From: Antrihabitans stalactiti
Lineage (GTDB): Bacteria > Actinomycetota > Actinomycetes > Mycobacteriales > Mycobacteriaceae
Assembly (NCBI RefSeq): GCF_012932915.1
Contig: NZ_VCQU01000003.1
Span: 248,001-312,000 of the forward strand
Reading direction: 5' to 3'
DNA length: 64,000 nucleotides
Shown: positions 17,174 through 25,639 of the stretch, piece after piece
Numbering within the stretch: the first letter of the stretch is position 1
Layout of the letters: every line of letters starts with the position of its first letter
The notes under the pieces: model-generated
Database searches by the model: none
What the model was told of the DNA's origin: nothing
Seen by the model: the letters and a program-made list of their open reading frames with translations, nothing else
Program-made: the position numbers and the translations under genes

Positions 17174-17204
17174 ACAGTACGACCTCAACAATGGTTGAGG
17201 GCAA
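17174..17204 (-). promoter_or_regulatory. MerR-type operator in a 19-bp-spaced promoter of the ABC exporter
   Basis: The perfect palindrome CCTCAAC-AATG-GTTGAGG spans 17183-17200. On the minus strand it is framed by -35 TTGCCC (17199-17204) and -10 TACTGT (17174-17179) with a 19-bp spacer. An overlong spacer filled by a dyad is the hallmark of MerR-family activation, and the CCTCAA/TTGAGG arms resemble SoxR-like sites. It points toward the exporter gene, 54 bp downstream. Confidence 0.65.
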
Positions 17205-17227
17205 GTGCTTTTAGTTACCCTGAGTGC

Positions 17228-19999
17228 ATGTCGGACCGGTTCGGCGAACTTCGTACGCGGGTTGGGGGCGCCGTCGACGACGGGGCGCGCCGCCGCGCCG
17301 AATATTCGTCGGATGCGTCGAACTACCGTGTTGTCCCAGACGCCGTCGTTTTCCCGAAATCCAACGAGGATGTCGTTGAAGTCCTCGACTTCGCGCGGGC
17401 GAACGGTCTGGCGGTGACGGCCCGCGGTGGCGGAACATCGGTGGCGGGTAATGCGATCGGTCCCGGGTTGGTCCTCGACTTCAGTCGGTATATGAACGCA
17501 ATCGTCGAGCTCGATCCGGACAACCGCAGGGCCACAGTGCAACCCGGTGTCGTGCTCGGCGACCTGCAGCGGGCAGCGCGACCGCACGGACTTCGTTTCG
17601 GCCCGGACCCGTCGACACAAAGCCGTTGCACGCTCGGCGGAATGATCGGCAACAACGCGTGCGGTCCCCGTGCGGTGGCGTGGGGGCGGACTGTCGACAA
17701 CGTGGTCTCGATCGACATGCTCGACGGTCGGGGTGTGCGCCGAACGCTCGGCGCCGGAACCGACACCGTTCCCGGGCTCGACGAGTACGTCCGCGCCAAT
17801 CTCGGTGTGATTCGTACCGAGTTGGGGCAATTCGACCGACAGGCGTCGGGCTACTCGCTCGAACATCTGCTGCCCGAGCGCGGCGCCAGCGCGGTCAAAT
17901 CCTTTGTGGGCACCGAAGGCACGTGCGGGCTGATCTTGCACGCCACCGTCGACCTCGTCGAGGTGCCCGCCGCGACCGTGCTGGTGGTGCTCGGTTATCC
18001 GGACATGCCAGCGGCGGCGGATGCTGTTGCAGCGCTGATGGTGTCGAAACCCATGGCCGTCGAGGCGATCGATGCTGGGCTGGTCGCTGTGGTGCGCGCC
18101 CATCGTGGCACGGTCCCCGAACTGCCTCGGGGCGACGGTTGGCTTTTCATCGAGATTGCCGGATCGACCCAGCTGGAGGCGATCGCGATCGCACAGGTGA
18201 TGTGTGCGGCCGCAAGTGCGGTCGATTCGCGGATCGTCACCGATGCGGCGGAATCCGCGGCGTTGTGGCGAATCCGCGCAGACGGCGCGGGGCTGTCCGG
18301 GCGGACAGTGAAAGGTGAACCGGCATGGCCTGGTTGGGAGGATGCCGCCGTTCCGCAGCTCAACCTCGCGAGCTATTTGCGCGAGTTCGCCGACCTCACC
18401 GCAGACCATGGTGTGCACGGCTTGCTGTACGGCCATTTTGGTGACGGCTGTGTACACGTGCGGCTTGATCTCCCCATTGCGCAAGCGCCGCAACGATTTC
18501 GGGCGTTCTTGTTCGATGCAGCGAAACTGGTTGCCCGGCATGGTGGTTCATTGTCCGGCGAGCACGGCGACGGTCGAGCTCGGTCCGAGCTGCTGCCGTT
18601 GATGTATTCGCCGGACGCTCTCGCCGCATTCGCCGGTTTCAAGGGGTTGTTCGATCCGGACAATGTGCTCAACCCCGGCGTGCTCGTCGATCCGCAACCG
18701 ATCGACGCAGACCTGCGGTTGGCAGTTGAGCACAAAGACGTTGCGGCGCAAGGCTTTGCCCTGTCCGCCGATCGCGGCGATCTTGGAATGGCCGTGCACC
18801 GCTGCGTCGGCGTCGGAAAATGCCGAGCCGACAACGCGGCGACAGGCGGGTTCATGTGTCCGTCGTACGTTGCGACGCGCGATGAGAAGGACAGCACCCG
18901 CGGCCGCGCCCGAGTGCTCCAGGAAGTTGTCAACGGATCGTTGCTCATCGACGGTCCAGAGCTGGCCGAGTCGCTCGACTTGTGTCTGTCGTGCAAGGCG
19001 TGCGCCTCGGATTGCCCGGCCGGTGTGGATATGGCGACCTACAAGTCCGAGGCGTTGTACCGCAGATATAAGGGCCGTCGTCGGCCGCCCGCCCACTACG
19101 CGCTCGGCTGGTTACCACGGTGGTTGCGGGCTGCGAAACATGCTCCCCGCGTGATGAATTCGTTGACGCAACGCGATGGACTGCGGCGCTTCGGGATGCG
19201 GTCCGTCGGTATCGACGAACGCCGCCCGGTACCGAAGTTGGCGCCGCACAGCTTCCGACATTGGTGGCGCCGCAACCGAGACGATCAAGCAAAAGACGCT
19301 GTGCTGCTGTGGATGGATACGTTCACTGATGCGTTCGCACCGGAAGTCGCGATTGCAGCAGTCGAAGTCCTGGAGGCTGCGGGGCACCGGGTTCGTATTA
19401 CCCGTAAGGCAGTGTGCTGCGGGCTGACGTGGATTTCGACGGGTCAGCTGGATGCGGCGCGTAAACAGCTGAACGCCACGGTCGATGCGCTGGCGGACCA
19501 CGTGTCGGCGGGTGGTGTGGTCGTCGGCCTGGAACCGTCATGCACGGCGGTCTTGCGGTCGGATCTTGTCGAATTGCTACCCGACGACGAACGGGCTGTC
19601 GCCGTCGCTGCGGCCACGCAGACCCTGGCGGAGTTCTTGACGGCAGACGAGGCGTGGACGCCACCTCGACTCGACGGGATGACGCTGATCGTGCAACCGC
19701 ACTGCCACCAACACGCGGTGACTGGATTCGGTGCAGACCGCGAAATATTGCGACGCAGCGGCGCGAATCTCACGGAGATCGCTGGGTGCTGCGGACTCGC
19801 GGGCAATTTCGGAATGGAGTCGGGACATTACGACCTCTCGGTCGCGGTGGCGAAAAACGCCTTACTGCCAGCGCTGAACGATGCGGCGGGCGCGGTGTTC
19901 GTTGCTGACGGGTTCTCGTGTCGTACTCAGGCCTGGCAGCTCGCCCACCGGGAAGGCGTTCATCTCGCACAATTGCTCAACGCCCCCCGGCGGACTTAG
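17228..19999 (+). CDS. FAD-linked oxidase fused to Fe-S/CCG domains (D-lactate/glycolate dehydrogenase type)
   Basis: 923 residues. The N-terminal FAD_binding_4 domain has VTARGGGTSVAGNAIGPGL and LGGMIGNNACGPRAVAWGRT; the FAD-oxidase C-terminal domain ends YGHFGDGCVHVRL and SGEHGDGRARSELL. Two ferredoxin-type cysteine clusters follow (CVGVGKCR...CPSY; CLSCKACASDCPAGVDM), then CCG-domain motifs (CCGLTW, HCHQHAV, CCGLAGNFG). This is the YdiJ/GlcD-GlpC fusion type, a membrane-associated dehydrogenase for D-lactate, D-2-hydroxyglutarate or glycolate that feeds the quinone pool. ATG 17228 is preferred; upstream sequence is promoter. No lactate transporter is adjacent. Confidence 0.9.
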   Translation: MSDRFGELRTRVGGAVDDGARRRAEYSSDASNYRVVPDAVVFPKSNEDVVEVLDFARANGLAVTARGGGTSVAGNAIGPGLVLDFSRYMNAIVELDPDNRRATVQPGVVLGDLQRAARPHGLRFGPDPSTQSRCTLGGMIGNNACGPRAVAWGRTVDNVVSIDMLDGRGVRRTLGAGTDTVPGLDEYVRANLGVIRTELGQFDRQASGYSLEHLLPERGASAVKSFVGTEGTCGLILHATVDLVEVPAATVLVVLGYPDMPAAADAVAALMVSKPMAVEAIDAGLVAVVRAHRGTVPELPRGDGWLFIEIAGSTQLEAIAIAQVMCAAASAVDSRIVTDAAESAALWRIRADGAGLSGRTVKGEPAWPGWEDAAVPQLNLASYLREFADLTADHGVHGLLYGHFGDGCVHVRLDLPIAQAPQRFRAFLFDAAKLVARHGGSLSGEHGDGRARSELLPLMYSPDALAAFAGFKGLFDPDNVLNPGVLVDPQPIDADLRLAVEHKDVAAQGFALSADRGDLGMAVHRCVGVGKCRADNAATGGFMCPSYVATRDEKDSTRGRARVLQEVVNGSLLIDGPELAESLDLCLSCKACASDCPAGVDMATYKSEALYRRYKGRRRPPAHYALGWLPRWLRAAKHAPRVMNSLTQRDGLRRFGMRSVGIDERRPVPKLAPHSFRHWWRRNRDDQAKDAVLLWMDTFTDAFAPEVAIAAVEVLEAAGHRVRITRKAVCCGLTWISTGQLDAARKQLNATVDALADHVSAGGVVVGLEPSCTAVLRSDLVELLPDDERAVAVAAATQTLAEFLTADEAWTPPRLDGMTLIVQPHCHQHAVTGFGADREILRRSGANLTEIAGCCGLAGNFGMESGHYDLSVAVAKNALLPALNDAAGAVFVADGFSCRTQAWQLAHREGVHLAQLLNAPRRT

Positions 20000-20009
20000 C
20001 TGCAACAAG

Positions 20010-20117
20010 TCAGCTACCGAACGGCAGTGTTCCTGGCGGGATGTGATAGCCGCTGCTTCCAGCAGAGCTGCCGCCCCAAGCGTCGAGCAGCAAGTTCAGG
20101 AAGTTGGTGATGTACAT
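20010..20117 (-). CDS. small ORF, 35 residues
   Basis: ATG 20115-20117 opens a 35-residue frame starting MYITNFLNLLLDAWGGSSAG and ending PPGTLPFGS. A short amphipathic helix is followed by a Gly/Ser-rich turn and a proline-rich tail. AAAGG stands about 8 bases upstream of the ATG. It lies in an otherwise gene-free gap of 250 bp, convergent with the FAD oxidase gene (stops 10 bp apart). No homology is recognised; a membrane-associating micropeptide is possible. Confidence 0.45.
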   Translation of the reverse strand: MYITNFLNLLLDAWGGSSAGSSGYHIPPGTLPFGS

Positions 20118-20251
20118 CTACGGCCTTTCGTATGGGCCCGCGCCCGTGAACAATTCTCAGTGCGAACGTCGCCACCCGCCGACGTCTCGTTACAGAGTAC
20201 CGGCTCATCCGTTAAGCCACCGTCTCCCGATTTCGGGCGGACAATGGGTGC

Positions 20252-21232
20252 ATGAGCAATCTCGAAACGAGCGCACAAGTCCTCACCTGCGAAGATGGTT
20301 CGCACGAAGATTCGAACGCTGTGGAAATTCTCACTCCGCGCGAAGTGCCACTCGGCGGACTTCGAGCGATGCGGGTGCGTCGAACATTGCCGCAGCGGCA
20401 GCGCTCGCTCATCGGAGCCTGGTGTTTCGCTGACCATTACGGTCCGGACGATGTGCGCGAATCGGGAGGCATGAGCGTCGCGCCGCACCCACATACAGGT
20501 CTGCAAACAGTAAGCTGGTTATTTGCTGGAGAGATCGAACATCGCGACAGTATCGGGTCGCACGCCATGGTCGTGCCCGGCCAGTTGAACCTGATGACGG
20601 CCGGTTCGGGCATCGCGCACTCCGAAGTGTCGACCACCAACACCACGGTGCTGCACGGCATGCAGTTGTGGTTGGCCTTGCCGGCGCGGTCGCGCAATAC
20701 CGCTCCTGCATTCGAACATTACGAACCGACGCCGGTGACAGTGAGCGGCGCGCGCATCAGCGTGTTCCTCGGGACCCTGACCGGCTCGTCGTCGCCCGTG
20801 AACACATTCAGCCCGCTGCTCGGCGCCGAGATCGTGCTCGAGCCGGGTGCCAGGATCACGCTCGACGTCGACGAGCGGTTCGAACACGGAGCGATCGTGG
20901 ACACCGGGAGGGTGGAAATGTGTGGCACCGCTCTGGCGCGCGCGGAGCTCGGCTACGTCGCGCCGGGCAGGCAATCACTCGACTTGCGCAATCCCGGTTC
21001 CGAGCCCGCACGCCTACTGCTGCTGGGCGGCGAGCCATTGGGTGAGCAGATCCTCATGTGGTGGAACTTCGTCGGTCGCAGTGATGCGGAGATTCGTGAA
21101 TATCGCGAGCAGTGGCAATCAGAGGTCGGCGGCAACACCGATGATCCGCAGTTCGGGACCGTGGTCGGCTACGTGGGCGGCTGGATTCCCGCGCCGGAGC
21201 TGCCCACTACAGCGCTGAAACCGCGCGGGTGA
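20252..21232 (+). CDS. pirin family protein (cupin)
   Basis: 326 residues. The N-terminal cupin has the pirin metal motif: SVAPHPHTGLQTVSWLFAGEIEHRDSIG, then GSGIAHSE with the remaining His/Glu ligands. The C-terminal pirin_C domain follows (LLLLGGEPLGEQILMWWNFVG). Pirins are Fe-dependent proteins, some with quercetinase activity and others acting as redox-linked regulators; which applies here cannot be told. It is monocistronic, and its 3' end lies 7 bp from the convergent hexosaminidase gene. Confidence 0.9.
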   Translation: MSNLETSAQVLTCEDGSHEDSNAVEILTPREVPLGGLRAMRVRRTLPQRQRSLIGAWCFADHYGPDDVRESGGMSVAPHPHTGLQTVSWLFAGEIEHRDSIGSHAMVVPGQLNLMTAGSGIAHSEVSTTNTTVLHGMQLWLALPARSRNTAPAFEHYEPTPVTVSGARISVFLGTLTGSSSPVNTFSPLLGAEIVLEPGARITLDVDERFEHGAIVDTGRVEMCGTALARAELGYVAPGRQSLDLRNPGSEPARLLLLGGEPLGEQILMWWNFVGRSDAEIREYREQWQSEVGGNTDDPQFGTVVGYVGGWIPAPELPTTALKPRG

Positions 21233-21239
21233 TGGTGGG

Positions 21240-22715
21240 TCACGGCACTGGCTCGCCGTACTCCGCGCCGAAGCGGACGAATTCTTCGTAGGGCAGCTCG
21301 GGCGAACCCCAGGTTTTTTGGGCCATGACCCGCAGCAGCTCGCCGATGCCAGCGCCGACCTGTTGTTCGGTTTCAGCTGTGGGATCGTCGAACCAGACGT
21401 TGACGTTGGCGCCCAGATTGTGGGCGTTGTCTTGCGGCGAAAGTCGATCGCCAGTGACGAACATCGACGGATCCCACGTGGCGTAGGTCAATACCGGCGG
21501 CACGTTCACGACGAGCGCGAGGGCGCCCGACGTCCGATATGTCGGATGGAACGATGAATTCTTGATGGTGTGTCCGGCCGCGATGAGTTCGGCGGGTCGT
21601 AAGCCATTTCCGAGCTGCGGCGGTATGGATCCTCCGGTCCACACCTCGACGATGATTCCGTCGTTGATCGGCACGGTCGATCCGTCGCGGGCCATCGAGT
21701 CGTTCCAGATCCGAGTTGTCTTTCCATGCGCGCGGACTATGTCGTCGGCCCAATTGATGAACTTGTGCAGCATGTCCGCGGAAGCCGACGGTCCGTATTC
21801 GTCACCGCCGACATTCCAATACTTCCCGGGGAACAGCGGCAGGAATTCTTCGAGAATGTCGCGCATGAGGTCGTAGCTGCGCGGATTGGTCAGGTCGATC
21901 GTCCCGTCCTGTGGAACACCTCCGATCGGCGCCGCCTTCAGTTCGGGATGTGCAGCGAGAATGGCGTGCATGTGACCGGGAAAATCGATGTCGCCGACGA
22001 CCTCGATGTTGTAGCTGGCGGCGTACGCGATCAGGTGGCGGATTTCGTGTTTCGAATAGTGTTCCGGGGATGTGATCTCGGGATGCACGTCGCTTTGCAG
22101 CCGGAAGCCGAAGTAGTCGGACAGGTGTAGCTGAAGGAAATTCATCTTCAGATAAGCCATTCGGCGGATCTGCGCTTCGATGAACGCCACCGACAGGTAC
22201 TTACGGCCGAGGTCAAGTAGCAGGCCACGCTCGCGATATGTGGGCCAGTCGACGGCCGTCCCGCCCGCGACCGACGTCGACTGACGGAGCAGTTGCAAGG
22301 CAGTCTGCGCAGCGTGCTGCGCACCGGCCGGTGTGGCGGCTCGCAGGACGAGAGTCACCCCGATAGTCGCGGTGTACGACTCCGCACGGGGTACGGACCA
22401 CTCGTCGGCGCCGAGCACGATCTCGATATCGCCGGTTCGCGCGACGCCCCCGACGGTCGTCGCGACAACCCGGCCCGTTGCTGCGCGCAGGCCCTGCGCC
22501 AATCTGACCGAAGTCGCTTCGAGTGCTCCGTCGGAATAGACGATTCGCGGCGTCGGCCCAAGTGTGAACTCGGCACCTCCGGGTACCCACTGTTGTAGTG
22601 CGGGAATCACGGGCGGCGTTGGCGTTTCTGCGTCAACTCGATTGTCTTGCGTTGCGTGGGCGCCGACGACAACGAGCAGCACCGTGAGCAGGCGAACCAC
22701 GCCCCTTCGCACCAT
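21240..22715 (-). CDS. secreted beta-N-acetylhexosaminidase, GH20
   Basis: 491 residues. An N-terminal signal peptide (VVRLLTVLLVVVGAHA) leads to a GH20b domain and a catalytic TIM barrel: ERGLLLDLGRKYLSV, MNFLQLHLSDYFGFRL, then NVGGDEYGP near residue 303 carrying the catalytic Asp-Glu pair. It would remove terminal GlcNAc/GalNAc from chitin, peptidoglycan fragments or glycans outside the cytoplasm. It is divergent from a TetR gene (34 bp between starts), which may be its regulator. No transporter for the sugar is adjacent. Confidence 0.85.
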   Translation of the reverse strand: MVRRGVVRLLTVLLVVVGAHATQDNRVDAETPTPPVIPALQQWVPGGAEFTLGPTPRIVYSDGALEATSVRLAQGLRAATGRVVATTVGGVARTGDIEIVLGADEWSVPRAESYTATIGVTLVLRAATPAGAQHAAQTALQLLRQSTSVAGGTAVDWPTYRERGLLLDLGRKYLSVAFIEAQIRRMAYLKMNFLQLHLSDYFGFRLQSDVHPEITSPEHYSKHEIRHLIAYAASYNIEVVGDIDFPGHMHAILAAHPELKAAPIGGVPQDGTIDLTNPRSYDLMRDILEEFLPLFPGKYWNVGGDEYGPSASADMLHKFINWADDIVRAHGKTTRIWNDSMARDGSTVPINDGIIVEVWTGGSIPPQLGNGLRPAELIAAGHTIKNSSFHPTYRTSGALALVVNVPPVLTYATWDPSMFVTGDRLSPQDNAHNLGANVNVWFDDPTAETEQQVGAGIGELLRVMAQKTWGSPELPYEEFVRFGAEYGEPVP

Positions 22716-22749
22716 GCCCCCCGATCGACAGAAATGGTGAAAACGCAGT

Positions 22750-23355
22750 ATGCAAGAACGCTCTTACATCAGACAACCCTACGCTAAAGGCGTGGCCAGT
22801 ACCCGGGACCGAATCATGGACGCTGCTCTGCGCAGCTTCGGTGCTCGTGGTGTCGCGGCGACGTCCATCACCTCGATCGAGGCGGCCGCGGGATTGTCGG
22901 CGGGTAGCGGGGGCTTCTACCGCCATTTCAAGGACAAAGACGCGCTGCTTGCAGCCGTTGTGGACCGGGAAATCGAGCGCGTGGAGAAGCCGGAACCGCC
23001 CGCGGACCTCGGCGGCGAAAGTGCGCTCACCGTTCAACTGCGCGGCGATCTCGAGTTCCTGTCCCGCATGCGGCCACTCATATCGATTCTGATGTGGGAA
23101 CGCGGCGGAAATCGGGCAGTGCTGGAGCGCGTTCAGACGGTGATGATGGACCGAGGTGTCGACCTCGGTGTTGCGGACCTACTGGCGAGCAATCCGACGG
23201 CCGCGGTGCAGGCCGACCCTGCCGCTGCCGCTGCGGTGATGACGGCGGCGATGGTCGGCTATTTTCTGCAGGTGGACTACTTCGGTGCCGGGCCTGCGGG
23301 TGTCGACGCGGACCGGTTCACCAAGACACTCGCGAATCTTTTGCTCGGCCAGTGA
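22750..23355 (+). CDS. TetR family transcriptional regulator
   Basis: 201 residues. The N-terminus RQPYAKGVASTRDRIMDAAL followed by FGARGVAATSITSIEAAAGLSAGSGGFYRHFKDKDALLAAV is a complete TetR helix-turn-helix; the rest is an all-helical ligand domain. ATG 22750 is chosen because the YAKG segment before helix 1 is conserved in the family; GTG 22792 is an alternative. It is divergent from the GH20 gene and probably controls it or its own operon with the VOC protein 30 bp downstream. No clear palindrome is seen in the 34 bp between the starts. Confidence 0.85.
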   Translation: MQERSYIRQPYAKGVASTRDRIMDAALRSFGARGVAATSITSIEAAAGLSAGSGGFYRHFKDKDALLAAVVDREIERVEKPEPPADLGGESALTVQLRGDLEFLSRMRPLISILMWERGGNRAVLERVQTVMMDRGVDLGVADLLASNPTAAVQADPAAAAAVMTAAMVGYFLQVDYFGAGPAGVDADRFTKTLANLLLGQ

Positions 23356-23385
23356 CGTGTCGGTGCCCTGTGCGACGGTGCATTC

Positions 23386-23751
23386 ATGACCACTGAACTG
23401 CAAGGATTGCGCACTGTCATCTACCCGGTCACCGATGTCGCCGCCGCGAAATCATGGTGGACGAAGTTCCTGGGTAAGCCGCCCTACTTCGACCAGCCCT
23501 TCTATGTGGGGTTCGACGTTGCCGGTTACGAATTGGGTATTCTGCCGAGCGAGTCGAGCACTGACGGCGCGTTGACCTACTGGGGAGTCGAGTCGGTTGC
23601 CGAAGCTACCGGCGCAGCCGTCGCGAATGGTGCGGTTGTGCACACACCAGCCGCGGCGGTCGGCGACGGAATTGTGACCGGGACCGTTCGATTGCCGGAT
23701 GGCAGTATCGTCGGTTTCATCACGAATCCGCACTTCGCTTTGCCCAGCTAG
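23386..23751 (+). CDS. VOC superfamily (glyoxalase/bleomycin-resistance fold) protein
   Basis: 121 residues. One VOC module: TVIYPVTDVAAAKSWWTKFLG at the start, PYFDQPFYVGFDVAGYELGIL in the middle and DPDG-like LPDGSIVGFITNPHF at the end. Members bind a metal and act on small electrophiles, or sequester drugs; too generic to assign a substrate. It is 30 bp behind the TetR gene on the same strand and likely co-transcribed. Confidence 0.85.
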   Translation: MTTELQGLRTVIYPVTDVAAAKSWWTKFLGKPPYFDQPFYVGFDVAGYELGILPSESSTDGALTYWGVESVAEATGAAVANGAVVHTPAAAVGDGIVTGTVRLPDGSIVGFITNPHFALPS

Positions 23752-23775
23752 GAGCATGAAATCCTCGAACGAAAG

Positions 23776-24669
23776 GTGGTTGCCGACCGTCCCGTGAGCA
23801 TGGGGATGACGATCGCACTACTACGGCGGGGGCCCGGCGATCCGTGCCATCAGCGAACTCACGACGGCGCGGTCTGGCGGGGGTCACGCATGAACACCGG
23901 CATAGTCACCTACCGGTTGACGCAGGCCGCGCGCAATGAGGTCCAGGCCGTGGCGTGGGGCCCTGGCAGTGCCGAGTTCCTCGATGGACTGCCTTCGATG
24001 TTCTGCCTCGACGAAGATCTCGAGAACTTTGCACCGACGCACCCGAAGATCATCGACGCGCATCGCCGGTTTCCTGGGCTGCGGATGCTTCGCACCGGCC
24101 GCGTCCTCGAAGCCCTGGTCCCCGCTATTCTGGAACAGAAGGTCCACGGGGTTGCGGCGTTCGCATCGTGGCGCAAGCTCGTCAAACGCTACGGAGAGCG
24201 CGCACCAGGTCCAGCGCCGGCGGGGCTCTACATCCCGCCCACCGCCGAAGTGTGGCGTCGGGTGCCGTCGTGGGAGTTTCATAAGGCGAACGTGGATCCC
24301 AAGCGATCAAGGGCGATCGTCACTGCCGCAGCGATCGCCGATCGCCTGGAGGAGACCGTCGGGATGAGTCCTGCGGACGCCGAGCGCAGGTTGCGCACCG
24401 TCCCCGGCGTCGGCGTATGGACCGCGGCGGAAGTTGCGCAACGCGCGCTCGGCGACGCGGACGCGTTGTCGGTCGGCGATTTCCACCTCGCCGCGATAGT
24501 CGGGTGGACCTTGGCGGGGCGACCGTTCGACGACGACGAGATGGTCTCCTACCTCGAACCGCTGCGCCCACATCGCTACCGCGCGATCCGATTACTGGAA
24601 GTGAGCGGTCATGCGTTCAAGCCCAAGTTCGGTCCGCGCACCGCGGTCACCGACCACAGCAAGCACTGA
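23776..24669 (+). CDS. DNA-3-methyladenine glycosylase (AlkA-like, HhH-GPD)
   Basis: 297 residues. The helix-hairpin-helix is LRTVPGVGVWTAAEVAQRAL and the catalytic Asp follows in DADALSVGDFHLA, the HhH-GPD signature. The enzyme excises alkylated bases to start base-excision repair. Upstream MTIALLRRGPGDPCHQ and GAVWRGSR are also family-like, so the long start (GTG 23776) is kept; ATG 23800 is possible. No Ada/alkA partner is adjacent. The stop is followed directly by family-B palindrome copy 1. Confidence 0.85.
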   Translation: MVADRPVSMGMTIALLRRGPGDPCHQRTHDGAVWRGSRMNTGIVTYRLTQAARNEVQAVAWGPGSAEFLDGLPSMFCLDEDLENFAPTHPKIIDAHRRFPGLRMLRTGRVLEALVPAILEQKVHGVAAFASWRKLVKRYGERAPGPAPAGLYIPPTAEVWRRVPSWEFHKANVDPKRSRAIVTAAAIADRLEETVGMSPADAERRLRTVPGVGVWTAAEVAQRALGDADALSVGDFHLAAIVGWTLAGRPFDDDEMVSYLEPLRPHRYRAIRLLEVSGHAFKPKFGPRTAVTDHSKH

Positions 24670-24713
24670 CCGTGCGCGCGTCTCACCCCCGCAGGGGTGA
24701 AATTCGCGCACGG
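24670..24713. repeat. dispersed palindrome family B, copy 1
   Basis: A 44-bp dyad starts one base after the glycosylase stop: left arm CCGTGCGCGCGTCTCACCCC, 4-base loop, right arm GGGGTGAAATTCGCGCACGG. The outer 9 and inner 6 bases pair perfectly, with a small internal mismatch. Copies of identical length lie at 45060-45103 and 47932-47975. It lies between convergent genes and is a likely bidirectional terminator. Confidence 0.75.
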
Positions 24714-24720
24714 TTGTGCG

Positions 24721-25482
24721 TCAGTCCCGCGGACCGCCCGCGACGTAGATGACCTGACCGCTCACGAAGCCGGCGCCCTCACTGACGAGGAACGACACAG
24801 TGTGCGCGATGTCCTCGGGGTAGCCCACTCGGCCGACCGGTGTCTGTGCTGCAGCACCCTTGACGAAGTCGTCGAACGGAACACCGACGCGCTCTGCCGT
24901 CGCCTTGGTCATGTCGGTCACGATGAATCCTGGACCGATCGCATTCGCGGTGACGCCGAACTTGCCGAGCTCGAACGCGAGCGTCTTGGTGAAGCCCTGC
25001 AGACCGGCTTTGGCCGCCGAGTAGTTCACCTGGCCACGGTTGCCGAGCGCGGACACGCTCGACATGTTGACCACCCGGCCCCACTTCTGTTCGACCATGT
25101 ACTTCTGCGCTGCCTTGGTCAGCAGGAATGCGCCGCGCAAGTGCACGTTCATCACCGCGTCCCATTCCGACACCGGCATCTTGAACAGCAGATTGTCGCG
25201 GGTGATGCCTGCGTTGTTGATGACGACGGTCGGACCGCCCAGCTCTTCCGCGATCCGCGTGACCGCCGCGTCGACGGAGGCTTCATCGGATACGTCGGCA
25301 CCGACCGCGATTGCTGAGCCACCAGCCGCGGTAATCGCATCCACTGTTCCGGCGCACGCGCCTTCATCGAGGTCGAGCACACCGACTGCGAGCCCGTCGG
25401 CGGCGAGGCGCAATGCGATCGCCGCGCCGATACCGCGGGCAGCTCCGGAGACAACGGCAACTTTGGCGTTCTCAGTACTCAA
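24721..25482 (-). CDS. SDR oxidoreductase, FabG-like 3-oxoacyl reductase
   Basis: 253 residues. Rossmann motif SGAARGIGAAIAL, NNAG at VVINNAGITRDNLLFKM, catalytic Ser-Tyr-Lys in NMSSVSALGNRGQVNYSAAKAG, and IGPGFIVTDMT. The NLLFKM and ELGKFGVTANAIGPG segments are typical of 3-oxoacyl-ACP/acetoacetyl-CoA reductases using NADPH. It is monocistronic and apart from other fatty-acid genes, so it may act on acyl-CoA in degradation or storage rather than core FAS-II. Confidence 0.85.
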   Translation of the reverse strand: MSTENAKVAVVSGAARGIGAAIALRLAADGLAVGVLDLDEGACAGTVDAITAAGGSAIAVGADVSDEASVDAAVTRIAEELGGPTVVINNAGITRDNLLFKMPVSEWDAVMNVHLRGAFLLTKAAQKYMVEQKWGRVVNMSSVSALGNRGQVNYSAAKAGLQGFTKTLAFELGKFGVTANAIGPGFIVTDMTKATAERVGVPFDDFVKGAAAQTPVGRVGYPEDIAHTVSFLVSEGAGFVSGQVIYVAGGPRD

Positions 25483-25570
25483 TTCAATCTCCTACGTTTT
25501 TCGCTAACGGGCCGACTTGTCGTCTCGATGGAGCATACGAAGCGACCCTACGGAGCGAGGAGGCGCCGCA

Positions 25571-25639
25571 ATGATTCGTGATCCGGAGCTTCCACTGTGG
25601 CTGGAGTGGATCTATGCCTGGCTCGGCGTGCGCTGGTAG
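25571..25639 (+). CDS. very small ORF, 22 residues, strong ribosome site
   Basis: The ATG at 25571 follows a perfect AGGAGG (25558-25563) with a 7-base spacer. The peptide starts MIRDPELPLWLEWIYAW and ends GVRW: four Trp in 22 residues, a likely membrane-interface micropeptide. The stop at 25637-25639 abuts the stop of the convergent maltokinase gene at 25640. It is divergent from the FabG-like gene. The near-ideal translation signal makes chance less likely, but there is no homology evidence. Confidence 0.5.
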   Translation: MIRDPELPLWLEWIYAWLGVRW

